A DNA stretch of 64,000 nt from Leucothrix pacifica (lineage in GTDB: Bacteria; Pseudomonadota; Gammaproteobacteria; Thiotrichales; Thiotrichaceae), in the NCBI RefSeq assembly GCF_003172875.1, contig NZ_QGKM01000075.1:17496-81495 (forward strand), written 5' to 3'. Below, piece by piece: positions 27,293 through 36,417 of this stretch. The notes beneath the pieces are model-generated. The model worked only from the letters and a program-made list of their open reading frames with translations. It was not told the DNA's origin and ran no database searches. The stretch's first letter is position 1; each line of letters begins with the position of its first letter. A program made the translations under genes and the position numbers.

Positions 27293-28138
27293 TTAGCCGA
27301 ATCGGCCTGTAATATAATTTTCAGTTAATTGGTGCTCAGGGTTAGTGAAGACATCGTTGGTAGCATTCACTTCTACCAGTTTTCCTAAGTGGAAATAAGC
27401 GGTGCGTTGTGAAATACGTGCCGCCTGTTGCATGGAGTGAGTCACGATCGCAATGGTGTAGTTGTGACGTAACTCGTCCATCAGTTCTTCGATGATAGCC
27501 GTTGCTATCGGATCAAGTGCAGAAGTTGGTTCATCCATCAGGATAACTTCAGGGTCAACCGCGATGGTACGTGCAATACATAAACGCTGCTGCTGACCAC
27601 CTGATAGACCCGTACCCGGCTTTTGTAGATTGTCTTTAACTTCTTTAAACAAACCAGCTTTAGTTAAACTGGCTTCAACTAAATCATCCAGATCCGCTTT
27701 GTTGCTGACTAAACCGTGAAGGCGAGCACCGTAGGCGACGTTGTCGTAGATTGATTTAGGGAAGGGGTTTGGCTTTTGGAAAACCATACCAACACGCGCA
27801 CGTAGCAGAACCGGGTCTTGTTTCTTGCTGTAGATGTCCTGACCATCCAGTGTCAATGAGCCGGATACACGGCAAATTTCAATAGTGTCATTCATGCGAT
27901 TTAGCGCACGTAGGTAGGTTGATTTACCACAACCTGAAGGGCCGATCATGGCAATGATTTCGTTTTTACCGATGTCGAGATCCACACCAAATATTGCCTG
28001 TTTATCACCGTAAAATACGTCACAGTCACGCGTGGCCATTTTGATATCTTCGGGCTTGTCGATAAACGGTTTTCCAACCGTATTTAGTATTTCGATGTCA
28101 AATTCATCGCGGTTCTTATCAGCTATTTCAGTGCTCAT
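27293..28138 (-). CDS. pstB: Phosphate ABC transporter ATP-binding protein
   Basis: A 281-residue ABC ATPase of the phosphate importer: Walker [21 protein letters not shown]-loop [17 protein letters not shown] (a PstB hallmark), signature [16 protein letters not shown], Walker [16 protein letters not shown], and the H-loop [12 protein letters not shown]. The open frame begins with TTG at 28156, but ATG 28138 is the likely start. About 35 residues precede the fold, somewhat longer than in E. coli. Confidence 0.96.
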   Translation of the reverse strand: MSTEIADKNRDEFDIEILNTVGKPFIDKPEDIKMATRDCDVFYGDKQAIFGVDLDIGKNEIIAMIGPSGCGKSTYLRALNRMNDTIEICRVSGSLTLDGQDIYSKKQDPVLLRARVGMVFQKPNPFPKSIYDNVAYGARLHGLVSNKADLDDLVEASLTKAGLFKEVKDNLQKPGTGLSGGQQQRLCIARTIAVDPEVILMDEPTSALDPIATAIIEELMDELRHNYTIAIVTHSMQQAARISQRTAYFHLGKLVEVNATNDVFTNPEHQLTENYITGRFG

Positions 28139-28205
28139 TTCAGCATCGTCCTGCAAATTAGTGTGTAGTGTATGTCAGTGTACTATTCAATGTGTGGGGC
28201 TGGGG

Positions 28206-29486
28206 CTACCAGCGCTTCTCAAAACGCTTACGCAGCATGATTGCCACTAAGTTCATGGTAATCAGGAAAGCCAGTAATACTATAATTGCTGCTGATGTAC
28301 GTTCTGTAAAGGCTCGCTCCGGACTGTCTGACCATAAGTAAATCTGTACAGGCATTACCGTTGACGGGTCTATAATGCTTTGCGGGATATCAGAAACGAA
28401 AGCAATCATACCAATCATGAGTAGGGGAGCTGTTTCACCCAGCGCCTGCGCCATACCGATGATCGTTCCTGTCAGAATACCCGGCATGGCCATGGGTAAA
28501 ACATGCTGAAATACGGTTTGCACTTTTGATGCACCTAGTCCTAAAGCAGCCTCGCGCATTGAGGGTGGAACCGCTTTAATCGCAGCACGACTCGCAATGA
28601 TAATCGTCGGCAAGGTCATTAAGGTCAGCACCAAACCACCGACCAACGGAGTGGAGCGGGGCACGCCAAAGAAGTTGATGTAGACCGCCAAACCAAGCAG
28701 ACCAAATACAATTGATGGCACGGCTGCAAGGTTGTTGATGTTGATTTCGATCAGATCAACCCACTTGTTATTTTGTGGTGCAAACTCTTCCAGATAGGTA
28801 GCGGCAGCAACACCAATCGGGAATGCCAGACACATGGTGATCAGCATTGTGTAGAGCGATCCCATTAATGCACCGCGAATACCTGCTTGCTCTGGTTCAC
28901 GGGAATCAGCTTCCGTAAACAATACAGTATTGAAGCGTTTTTCAAGGCGATTTTCAGCGACTAGGGTATCGATCCATTCCAGCTGATAGTCTTTTATCCG
29001 GCGGTCACTCTCAGGTAAATTGCGGTCAATATTACCTTTCATGAAGACGTCTACATCATCTTTGGCAAGGAACCAATAGGAGCCAGACGTACCAATAAGA
29101 TTTGGATTCTCAACAACCATGTCGCGCAATTCATAAGCGGCTGATTTACTCACCAAATTGCTTAAGGCGCGCTTTTGTTTTCGATCCGTCACGCCAGGGA
29201 ATTTCTCTCTGAGTGCGTTTCTGATGACCTTCGAATAGGAGGCGCTGTAAAGTTTGTCTTCAGGAGATTCTGCCGTTAAACCCAACACTTCACCATCAAT
29301 GGTGACATCCAGCTTCACATAGGTTTGCTGGAAGGCAGGGTAGCCTTTTCCAATAATGTCAGCTAACAGAATCACCAGAAACGCCAGGCTGATCAGGATT
29401 GATATCAGACCATACAGGCGGAACCGCTTTTCTTTTGCGTACCGTTTTTGTAAACCGGCTTCTACAATTTGTGTGCTTTTATTCAT
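28206..29486 (-). CDS. pstA: Phosphate ABC transporter permease PstA
   Basis: A 426-residue permease, longer than the roughly 300-residue E. coli protein because of a 200-residue N-terminal part with one membrane helix (LYGLISILISLAFLVILLAD) and a soluble domain. The C-terminal permease half shows the coupling-type motif EAALGLGASKVQTVFQHVLPMAMPGI and TLPTIIIASRAAIKAVPPSMR. The long form is known in Vibrio and Pseudomonas relatives. Order pstC-pstA-pstB is conserved. Confidence 0.93.
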   Translation of the reverse strand: MNKSTQIVEAGLQKRYAKEKRFRLYGLISILISLAFLVILLADIIGKGYPAFQQTYVKLDVTIDGEVLGLTAESPEDKLYSASYSKVIRNALREKFPGVTDRKQKRALSNLVSKSAAYELRDMVVENPNLIGTSGSYWFLAKDDVDVFMKGNIDRNLPESDRRIKDYQLEWIDTLVAENRLEKRFNTVLFTEADSREPEQAGIRGALMGSLYTMLITMCLAFPIGVAAATYLEEFAPQNNKWVDLIEININNLAAVPSIVFGLLGLAVYINFFGVPRSTPLVGGLVLTLMTLPTIIIASRAAIKAVPPSMREAALGLGASKVQTVFQHVLPMAMPGILTGTIIGMAQALGETAPLLMIGMIAFVSDIPQSIIDPSTVMPVQIYLWSDSPERAFTERTSAAIIVLLAFLITMNLVAIMLRKRFEKRW

Positions 29487-29505
29487 AGCTAAGTTCTTCC
29501 GGTGC

Positions 29506-30897
29506 TTAGTCGTATTGTTCGCGATACTTGCGAATGACGTGTAGTGCGATAACGTTGAGGAGCAGTGTGATCAGGAATAAGCCCAGACCCAATGCAAATG
29601 CTGCCAGTGTTTTCGGGCTATCAAACTCTTGGTCACCCGTCAGCAGGGTAACGATTTGTACGGTGACGGTGGTAACTGCTTCCAATGGGTTGAATGTCAG
29701 GTTAGCGGATAATCCGGCAGCCATGACCACAATCATGGTTTCACCAATCGCACGCGAGGCTGCCAGCAGAACTCCACCAATGATGCCGGGTAATGCGGCT
29801 GGAATAACCACTTGTTTGATCGTTTCAGATTTTGTTGCACCCATTCCAAAGGAACCGTCACGTAGTGATTGAGGGACGGCATTGATGACGTCATCAGAGA
29901 GTGATGATACGAATGGGATAATCATGATGCCCATTACCAGGCCTGCCGCTAATGCACTTTCTGAGGCAACCGTTAAGCCTAAGGATTCACCAAGGTTTCG
30001 TATAAATGGTGCTACTGTTAGTGCGGCGAAAAATCCGTAAACAACGGTCGGAATACCCGCCAGTATTTCCAGCGTAGGTTTAGCAAAAGAGCGGAATCTT
30101 GAGCTTGCGTATTCTGAAAGATAAATCGCAGACATCAAGCCCAGTGGAACCGCGATAATCAATGCGATGAGCGAGATCAACAATGTTCCAACGAATAATG
30201 GAACGGCACCGAAAGCGCCAGAGCTGCCGGCCTGATCTGCACGAATAGAGGTTTGCGGGCTCCACTTTGTACCAAATAAAAATTCTGTAATGGAGACTGA
30301 CTTAAAAAATAATACCGATTCGAATATTACCGAGAAGACGATGCCCACAGTGGTCAGGATAGCAATTGACGCACAAAGAATCATCGCCCAACGAGCGATA
30401 CTTTCTACTTTGTTACGCGCCTGAGTTTCAGGCTTGATATAGCGCCAGCCCAAGTATAAGCATACCAATGCAACGCCTAATACAACCACTGTCTTAGCGA
30501 GTAAACTGATTGATCTGACACTCTCATAACGCTCTGCAGCGGCTATTTTTACCGGGTCAGTGAAGGAGTCGACCTGACCGCTTTGGACGGCATTTTTTAC
30601 CTCATTCAGTAATAATCCAAACGAGCTTTGACCTTCTTGCTGAAGCTCAGCAGGGAGTGACGAGAAAGTCAGGCTCGACACGATCTGGGTCTCAAATATT
30701 GTCCAAATGACTAAGATAGCGATTGCAGGAATGACTGTCCACAATGCGACCATGTAACCATAGTAAGAAGGAAGCGAGTGTAAATTACGACGCCCGTTAC
30801 TTTTTGTTGTAGATACCGCTATCGCCCGCCCTTTGCCTATGAAGTAGCTGAAGACCAGCAATAGGAGCAAGGTAATAAGAATCGTATTTAAAGGCAT
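29506..30897 (-). CDS. pstC: Phosphate ABC transporter permease PstC
   Basis: A 463-residue permease of the long type. It has two or three extra N-terminal helices and a soluble segment before the core. Core motifs include EFLFGTKWSPQ, the LAGIPTVVYGFFAALTVAPF block and SFGMGATKSETIKQVVIPAALPGIIGG with GETMIVVMAAG. It precedes pstA by 19 bases. The 210-base gap to pstS contains an attenuator-like hairpin. Confidence 0.94.
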   Translation of the reverse strand: MPLNTILITLLLLLVFSYFIGKGRAIAVSTTKSNGRRNLHSLPSYYGYMVALWTVIPAIAILVIWTIFETQIVSSLTFSSLPAELQQEGQSSFGLLLNEVKNAVQSGQVDSFTDPVKIAAAERYESVRSISLLAKTVVVLGVALVCLYLGWRYIKPETQARNKVESIARWAMILCASIAILTTVGIVFSVIFESVLFFKSVSITEFLFGTKWSPQTSIRADQAGSSGAFGAVPLFVGTLLISLIALIIAVPLGLMSAIYLSEYASSRFRSFAKPTLEILAGIPTVVYGFFAALTVAPFIRNLGESLGLTVASESALAAGLVMGIMIIPFVSSLSDDVINAVPQSLRDGSFGMGATKSETIKQVVIPAALPGIIGGVLLAASRAIGETMIVVMAAGLSANLTFNPLEAVTTVTVQIVTLLTGDQEFDSPKTLAAFALGLGLFLITLLLNVIALHVIRKYREQYD

Positions 30898-31046
30898 GCC
30901 AAACTCACTTTATCCGAATTGGTTGAGGATTATATACACTGTTAATTAGCATTTGAGATTTATTCGGGTCTGAGCCATCCAGAAATTATTTTTAGGGTTG
31001 TGACTTCTGAAGTTGACTCAGTCCGGAATAAACCCGTTTCACTAAC

Positions 31047-31086
31047 TCAAAAACAAGCCCCAGACTTTAGTGACAAAGTCCGAGGC
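31047..31086 (-). terminator. Hairpin between pstS and pstC, probable attenuating terminator
   Basis: On the minus strand GCCTCGGACTTT pairs with AAAGTCTGGGGC (31075-31086 with 31057-31068, two G-T wobbles) and is followed by TTGTTTTTG. Position right after pstS fits the well-known need for far more binding protein than permease, with partial read-through to pstCAB. Confidence 0.75.
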
Positions 31087-31107
31087 TGTTACGCGACAAG
31101 CAGTTGC

Positions 31108-32139
31108 TTACATTGACATTGGAGTCATGTTAGTTGCTGCTGCGCGGAATGATTCACGTTGCTCTTCAGAAAGTGGGATCAGACCTTTTTCAAGCAGGTA
31201 ACCGTCTTCACCGAATGAATCCTCAGATACAAACTCAGTCAGGAATTCTTTGATACCAGGAATTTTACCGATGTGAGCCGCTTTTACGTAGAAGTATAGA
31301 GGGCGGGATACAGGGTAATCACCATCTGCAATGCTATCGAAGCTTAGTTCTGAACCATCGATGATTGAACCGTGGACTTTGTCAGAGTTTTGATCAAGAA
31401 AACTGAAGCCGAATACGCCTAGTGCGTTCGGATTTGCTTCCAGTTTTTGTACGATAAGATTGTCGTTCTCACCTGCTTCGATGAAGTGACCATCTTCGCG
31501 AACTTCGTGACAAGTTGCTTTGTAAAGGTTTTTATCAGTATCCTTCAGCGCTGCAATTGCAGGGAAAGCCTTGCAACCACCTTCCAGTGCCAGCTCAGCG
31601 AATGCGTCACGCGTGCCAGAGGTTGGAGGAGGACCTAGTACTTCGATCTTAATGTCTGGAAGTTCTGGATTAACATCTTTCCACGTCTTGTACGGGTTAA
31701 GCATTAACTCGCCTTCATACTTGCCCGGTACTGTCTTAGCTAGTGCAAGGAAGATATCTTTACGAGTGAGCGTCATCTGCTCTGCTTTTTTAGAGTTAGC
31801 AAAAGCGATCCCGTCAAAACCAACCTGGACTTCGATGATGTCTTTTACGCCGTTCTTCTGGCAAGTATCAAACTCGCTTTTCTTCATACGACGAGAAGCG
31901 TTAGTGATGTCTGGCGTGTCGATGCCTGTGCCAGAACAGAAAAGCTTAGCACCACCACCGGTTCCGGTTGATTCAATCTTTGGAGTCTTAAATTTAGTCT
32001 TGTTACCAAATGTTTCAGCAACAACGGTAGTGAATGGGTAAACTGTTGAAGATCCAACAATTTCAATATAATCACGTGCAGAAGCGGCAGAAGCAGATAC
32101 GACAAGCCCGGCAGCGATAAATAATGGTAACTTTTTCAT
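31108..32139 (-). CDS. pstS: Periplasmic phosphate-binding protein PstS
   Basis: A 343-residue binding protein with a clear signal peptide (MKKLPLFIAAGLVVSASAASA). Phosphate-contacting elements are the early IVGSSTVYPFT loop, the STGTGGGAKLFC segment, DITNASRRMK, and the GPPPTSGTRDAF helix start. The length and SSTVYPF wording place it in the Pseudomonas/Xanthomonas-type PstS group rather than the E. coli type. First gene of the Pho-box-driven pst operon. Confidence 0.95.
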   Translation of the reverse strand: MKKLPLFIAAGLVVSASAASARDYIEIVGSSTVYPFTTVVAETFGNKTKFKTPKIESTGTGGGAKLFCSGTGIDTPDITNASRRMKKSEFDTCQKNGVKDIIEVQVGFDGIAFANSKKAEQMTLTRKDIFLALAKTVPGKYEGELMLNPYKTWKDVNPELPDIKIEVLGPPPTSGTRDAFAELALEGGCKAFPAIAALKDTDKNLYKATCHEVREDGHFIEAGENDNLIVQKLEANPNALGVFGFSFLDQNSDKVHGSIIDGSELSFDSIADGDYPVSRPLYFYVKAAHIGKIPGIKEFLTEFVSEDSFGEDGYLLEKGLIPLSEEQRESFRAAATNMTPMSM

Positions 32140-32198
32140 TCCGTTTCTCTCTTAAACATTAGTGTGTAATTCGATGAGCGGAACTATAGTTGGGTTAT

Positions 32199-32216
32199 GT
32201 GACAGGTTTATGACAA
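32199..32216 (-). promoter_or_regulatory. Pho box upstream of pstS
   Basis: The minus strand reads TTGTCATAAACCTGTCAC, two near-perfect PhoB half-sites with a 4-base spacer. It is 60-77 bases before the pstS ATG and 18 bases after the stop of the upstream PhoB paralogue, so pstS has its own PhoB-activated promoter. Confidence 0.85.
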
Positions 32217-32233
32217 GGTTTGAAATATTTAGC

Positions 32234-32929
32234 TTAGCGTGAAAGTTTGTATCCGCTGCCACGAATGGTTTGCAGTAGGTGCTCCATTGATTGCTTTTTG
32301 AGGATTTTACGGAGTCTTAGAATGTGCACGTCCACCGTGCGCTCCTCGATAAATGTATTTTGCCCCCACACATGATCCAGTAACTGGGCGCGACTGAGAA
32401 CTCTTTCCGGGTTTTGCATGAAATAGCGCAGCAGATTTAACTCGGTGGTGCCAATTGTTAAGTTATCTCCATTAATAGATAGCGTGTGAGTCGACAGATT
32501 TAACTCCAGAGGCTCGTAACGAATAATGTCATCTGAATTGAAGGCGTCACTTCTTCTCAGTAATGCTTTAATGCGTGCGTTGAGTGACTTTAGAGAGACG
32601 GGTTTGCTGACATAGTCATCTGCACCGGACTCTAAACCTTGAATCATATCTTGCTCTTCTGCTTTGGCAGTGAGCATGATGATGGGGATGTCGCGGGTGA
32701 AAGACTCGTTACGCAGTTGTTTGATGAGCTGAGGGCCGCTGGAATCTGGTAGCATCCAGTCTATTAGAATCAGGTCAGGGCGTTGCTGGCTGATTTGTTC
32801 GTTCATTTGGGCGGCGTTTTCAGCGTCGTGAACGGTATAGCCTTCGCGTTCCAAGGAGAAGCGGAGCATGTCGCGAATGGGGGCTTCGTCTTCTATGCAG
32901 AGGATGTGTTTGGTATTTGAATAGAGCAT
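32234..32929 (-). CDS. Second PhoB-like response regulator
   Basis: A 231-residue OmpR/PhoB-type regulator closely related to the phoB product at 25.7 kb: CIEDEAPIRDML, Asp in LILIDWMLPDSSG, VSKPVSL, and a winged helix with EERTVDVHILRLRK and TIRGSGYKLS. It has no adjacent kinase and no Pho box of its own that I can see. Sitting directly upstream of pstS, it probably arose by duplication and may take phosphate from PhoR or respond to another kinase. Calling it a second PhoB is inference from similarity and place. Confidence 0.88.
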   Translation of the reverse strand: MLYSNTKHILCIEDEAPIRDMLRFSLEREGYTVHDAENAAQMNEQISQQRPDLILIDWMLPDSSGPQLIKQLRNESFTRDIPIIMLTAKAEEQDMIQGLESGADDYVSKPVSLKSLNARIKALLRRSDAFNSDDIIRYEPLELNLSTHTLSINGDNLTIGTTELNLLRYFMQNPERVLSRAQLLDHVWGQNTFIEERTVDVHILRLRKILKKQSMEHLLQTIRGSGYKLSR

Positions 32930-33007
32930 ATAATTAGCCCATTTACAGATTGGGCGAGTACCATAAGGGTTTGTTTCTGAATTACATAATTTTATCCAAT
33001 GATAATA

Positions 33008-33484
33008 CTATTGTGTGCAGTTCTTGGGTATATATTTGGGGGCAAGGTTCGAGTCGGCAATACAAGACATCGTAAGAGCACCTCCAATATCCTCGAAAAC
33101 AAAGCTCAACTTTTTCGTATTCACAGAGCCATTGACATTAGCCAGTGTAATAATGATGGATGCTTTTTTTGAGCCATCTTTGGTATATGTGAAAGAAGAT
33201 TGATATGGCGATATACTTAGAGAATTAATTAGTCCTTGCGTAATGCTTCCTGGTTGATTTATTCCATTCTCTCCAATACCTTCTTCTGGCATCTCACCTA
33301 ACTCCATATATCTGCTCATCATTCCTGACCTTCCGGCTGAAGCGGAGGTTTGTAGAGTTGAAAGAATGGATTTGGCTACATATGTTTGGTAAGCAGGTAT
33401 CGCAATGATGGTGAGTATACCTATAATAGCAACAGCTATTATAAGCTCAATGAGAGTGAAACCTGAATTATGATTGCTTTTCAT
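33008..33484 (-). CDS. Type IV pilin-like protein, second copy
   Basis: A 158-residue prepilin with class III signal (NSGFTLIELIIAVAIIGIL; cleavage before the Phe, Glu at +5) and C-terminal disulfide pair (MSCIADSN...KNCTQ). It is a tandem paralogue of the pilin gene upstream; the helix region [12 protein letters not shown] is nearly the same. Its DNA is visibly more AT-rich than the first copy, and it lies beyond a terminator, so it is probably expressed at lower level, perhaps as a minor or alternative pilin. Confidence 0.88.
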   Translation of the reverse strand: MKSNHNSGFTLIELIIAVAIIGILTIIAIPAYQTYVAKSILSTLQTSASAGRSGMMSRYMELGEMPEEGIGENGINQPGSITQGLINSLSISPYQSSFTYTKDGSKKASIIITLANVNGSVNTKKLSFVFEDIGGALTMSCIADSNLAPKYIPKNCTQ

Positions 33485-33526
33485 AGTCTTACTGCTTCTT
33501 TTGCTGTTGCTAATTGTTTATCAACA

Positions 33527-33554
33527 TGAAAAGGCCCGAGCAGTTGCCCGAGCC
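33527..33554 (-). terminator. Terminator after the major pilin gene
   Basis: The minus strand forms GGCTCGGGC-AACT-GCTCGGGCC (two wobble pairs) followed by TTTTCA. It separates the two pilin genes. Confidence 0.75.
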
Positions 33555-33584
33555 TCTGTAACTATAAACTTTACAGTTTAATGT

Positions 33585-34073
33585 TTAGTCTTGGCACTGC
33601 TTTGGTAGATACTTGTTATCAAGGTTGGCACTAGGAGTACATGTGAATTTAAGCGCGTCACCATCATCGATGTATGCGAAAGCAATCGTTTCAGTATTAA
33701 CGTTACCGTTGATTCCAGCTAGCGTTACGGTACCTGTCAATACGTTGTTAGTACCAGTACCATCGCTACTTACTGTAAATGAAGTCACACTTCCTCCTGG
33801 TAAACCACTATTTGCTGCTACACCATCGCCACCCATTACTGCGAACAAACCAGGAATGACAGTGGTAGAAGGGACTGGCATTGCCCCATTGTCAATGTAG
33901 TGTTGCCAAACTTCTGTCTTACCCGCTGCTGCCGAGGCTTGGATCGAGGTAATATTAGACTTAGCAACATACGTCTGGTAAGCCGGCAATGCGATTGATG
34001 CCAAAATACCGATGATTGCTACTACGATCATTAATTCGATTAGTGTAAAACCTTGCTGGAGTTGTTTTTTCAT
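33585..34073 (-). CDS. pilA: Type IV major pilin
   Basis: A 162-residue prepilin: short leader MKKQLQQG, then [31 protein letters not shown], the canonical N-methylated helix. A globular head ends with a cysteine-bounded loop ([18 protein letters not shown]). Type IV pili drive twitching, adhesion and DNA uptake. A sigma-54-type promoter lies upstream, as for PilA in Pseudomonas, and the LytTR pair at 60.4 kb resembles FimS/AlgR, which acts on pilus genes. Confidence 0.92.
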   Translation of the reverse strand: MKKQLQQGFTLIELMIVVAIIGILASIALPAYQTYVAKSNITSIQASAAAGKTEVWQHYIDNGAMPVPSTTVIPGLFAVMGGDGVAANSGLPGGSVTSFTVSSDGTGTNNVLTGTVTLAGINGNVNTETIAFAYIDDGDALKFTCTPSANLDNKYLPKQCQD

Positions 34074-34135
34074 TTTTATATCTCTCTTATTATGTTGTTT
34101 TATTTAAGGGGTTAGTTTGTAACTGAAAAGGATAT

Positions 34136-34152
34136 TGCATTTGGCATGCCAA
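34136..34152 (-). promoter_or_regulatory. Sigma-54-type promoter for pilA
   Basis: The minus strand reads TTGGCATGCCAAATGCA. The GG and GC doublets are 12 bases apart as required for RpoN (consensus TGGCAC-N5-TTGC). It is about 63 bases upstream of the ATG, leaving a short leader. The PilR activator site was not located. Confidence 0.6.
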
Positions 34153-34362
34153 ACTTTAGCTGAATGAGTTTAAGTCTTTGTTATTAAATCGTTTTTATTT
34201 TTAGACCTACCTTTCGTCATTACCAGAAAGTTGTCTTTTGTAGGTGGTTATCGTCACTTTCTGCCCTTGCCAGTGTCAGGTTGGGACAGCAAACAAACCG
34301 AAGTGACAATTGTTACCCCGATTTATTGTCAATTCGGTTGATTAAATAGTTGCCCATGTGAT

Positions 34363-35175
34363 TTATCGGCGAGATTTTCCCTTACCGCCAAATTTTTTAT
34401 TCCCGGCTTGGGATTTTTTAGGTGGGGTTGGTTCATCAAACGGCATGTCCACGCTCTTATAGATATTACGTAATGCTTTCACTTCCAGTTCTTCACTATA
34501 GCCTAGCCTTAAGTAGCGTGGCATGCTCACTGTGCCATAGCGCACGCGTGTTAACCGGCTAACCTTAAGTCCGGCGCTTTCCCATAGACGGCGAACCTCA
34601 CGGTTGCGGCCTTCATGCAGCACCACGTGATACCATTGATTAATGCCTTCACCACCAGCAAAAGTGATCTTTTCAAACTTAGCTGGGCCGTCTTCCAGAA
34701 TAACCCCTGCTTTAAGCGCTGCCAGAATCTCTTCTGTAACAATCCCCATCACCCGTACCGCATATTCGCGCTCGATTTGATAAGAGGGGTGCATCAGGCG
34801 ATTTGCCAATTCACCATCAGTGGTAAACAGTAGTAGACCTTCGGTATTGATATCTAAGCGTCCGACCTGAATCCAGCGTCCACTGTGTGGCTTTGGCAGG
34901 TTTTGAAAGACAGTGGGCCGACCTTCGGGGTCATTACGCGTGCAAATCTCACCGACACGCTTGTGATAAATTAACACTTGCGGTTTAGACTGAAGGCGGG
35001 ACTGAAGTCTTAAGCGTTGGCCTCGAAGCGATACCTGATCTGTTTCCTCAATAGCCTGTCCGGGAGTGGCCTTATGTCCATTCACCAGAATCACACCTTC
35101 TTCCACCCAGCGTTCAATTTCTCGTCGGGAGCCGTAACCCGCGCGGGAGAGCATTTTCTGAATTCGTTCAGCCAT
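34363..35175 (-). CDS. rluB: 23S rRNA pseudouridine synthase B (RsuA family)
   Basis: A 270-residue enzyme with an N-terminal S4 RNA-binding domain (RIQKMLSRAGYGSRREIERWVEEGVILVNG) and the RsuA-type catalytic motif GRLDINTEGLLLFTTDGELANRL. The motif EGRNREVRRLWESAGLKVSRLTRVRYG is typical of RluB, which modifies U2605 in 23S rRNA. The C-terminus is a short basic tail (KKFGGKGKSRR). Confidence 0.9.
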   Translation of the reverse strand: MAERIQKMLSRAGYGSRREIERWVEEGVILVNGHKATPGQAIEETDQVSLRGQRLRLQSRLQSKPQVLIYHKRVGEICTRNDPEGRPTVFQNLPKPHSGRWIQVGRLDINTEGLLLFTTDGELANRLMHPSYQIEREYAVRVMGIVTEEILAALKAGVILEDGPAKFEKITFAGGEGINQWYHVVLHEGRNREVRRLWESAGLKVSRLTRVRYGTVSMPRYLRLGYSEELEVKALRNIYKSVDMPFDEPTPPKKSQAGNKKFGGKGKSRR

Positions 35176-35371
35176 GAGGATATATCCGTAAAAAAGTATC
35201 CTGCATTATCCCACAGGGCGTGCTTTGTTATAAGGGTTTCTACAAGAAATATAAGCACAGGTAACGGTAAAACAATGACTTGAGTTTACCTGATGCAGGT
35301 GTTGAGCTATGAGTGATTGAATAGTCCCTCAGCGTTTGTTAATTTCCTCTTTATTTATCAGGTTAATTGTC

Positions 35372-36337
35372 ATGTCCACAAAGAATGAGAAAAACAAATC
35401 AGAATCCAAACAGTCTCAAAAAAGCCCTGAAGTAAAATTAAATAAGCAGGAGGTTCAAAAGTTACTGGTCGGCTTAACCGATGCTAAGAAAGTCATGGAT
35501 GGCTCAATTAGTATGTCTGGTAAAGATCTGCTAAAAATCACCAATGCCAATGGCCAGTATCCCTATGCTGAAAAAATGAAACTGGCCGAGTATGAGCGAG
35601 AGAAGTACCTGCTGCAGATTGAGCTGTTAAAAGTACAGAAGTGGGCAAAGCTAAAAGGCAAGAAGATCGTCATGTTGTTTGAGGGACGTGATGCGGCAGG
35701 TAAAGGAGGTACGATTAAGCGCTTTACCGAACACCTGAACCCTCGTATTGCCAGAGTAGTTGCCTTGGAAAAACCCAGTGAGCGAGAGTTGGGAGAGTGG
35801 TATTTCCAGCGCTATATCCGTCACTTACCGTCGTCGGGTGAGATTTTGATGTTTGACCGTTCCTGGTATAACCGGGCAGGTGTTGAGAAGGTGATGGGCT
35901 TTTGTTCTGACCGGGACCATCTGGAATTTATGCGTCAGGCTCCGGTGTTTGAGCGCATGCTGGTAAATTCAGATACTATTTTATTCAAATTCTGGTTTTC
36001 AGTGACGCGTCAGGAGCAGTTAAGACGTTTTAGTTCGCGCAAACATGACCCGTTGAAACAATGGAAGCTGAGCCCGATTGATATCGAATCACTGGACCGT
36101 TGGGATGATTACACCGCAGCTCGTCAATCCATGTTTTTTAATACGGATACGGCAGATGCCCCTTGGACGGTGGTGAAGTCTGACGATAAAAAACGAGCTC
36201 GTATCAGTTGTATGCGTTATTTTCTGGATCAGTTAGATTATGACGATAAAGATACCTCAGTAGTCTATCGTCCTGATGAGCTAATTGTTGGTCCGGTATC
36301 CAAGCTCTATAACAACGAGCCGACCGGCAACGGCTAA
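35372..36337 (+). CDS. ppk2: Polyphosphate kinase 2
   Basis: A 321-residue PPK2 of the one-domain class I type, which transfers phosphate between polyphosphate and nucleotides. Walker A is FEGRDAAGKGGTIKRF, Walker B and lid are LMFDRSWYNRAGVEKVMGFCS, and the conserved LKFWFSVTRQEQLRRFSSR and PLKQWKLSPID follow. A charged, Lys-rich N-terminal extension of about 50 residues precedes the fold. The frame extends to TTG 35336; ATG 35372 is chosen. The gene ties in with the phosphate regulon upstream, but no Pho box was found at its promoter. Confidence 0.93.
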   Translation: MSTKNEKNKSESKQSQKSPEVKLNKQEVQKLLVGLTDAKKVMDGSISMSGKDLLKITNANGQYPYAEKMKLAEYEREKYLLQIELLKVQKWAKLKGKKIVMLFEGRDAAGKGGTIKRFTEHLNPRIARVVALEKPSERELGEWYFQRYIRHLPSSGEILMFDRSWYNRAGVEKVMGFCSDRDHLEFMRQAPVFERMLVNSDTILFKFWFSVTRQEQLRRFSSRKHDPLKQWKLSPIDIESLDRWDDYTAARQSMFFNTDTADAPWTVVKSDDKKRARISCMRYFLDQLDYDDKDTSVVYRPDELIVGPVSKLYNNEPTGNG

Positions 36338-36391
36338 ATCGTGATTCCACTGGCAATAAGCCGACGGATAGCTTAAAAATGTTCTATGATT

Positions 36392-36416
36392 AGCCCCCTC
36401 TATCAGGGGGCTTTTT
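36392..36416 (+). terminator. Terminator of ppk2, ending at the next start codon
   Basis: AGCCCCCT / AGGGGGCT (36392-36399 with 36405-36412) followed by TTTTT. The ATG of the ABC transporter begins two bases after the T-run, so the AGGGGG arm of the hairpin is also the only possible ribosome site of that gene. Confidence 0.85.
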
Positions 36417-36417
36417 C

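Noticed and set aside
32930..33007. Pho box before the second PhoB-like gene
   Set aside because: No pair of CTGTCAT-like half-sites; only a short GCCCA/TGGGC hairpin is present.
35176..35371. Pho box upstream of ppk2
   Set aside because: No properly spaced half-sites; phosphate control of ppk2 is not supported by this sequence.
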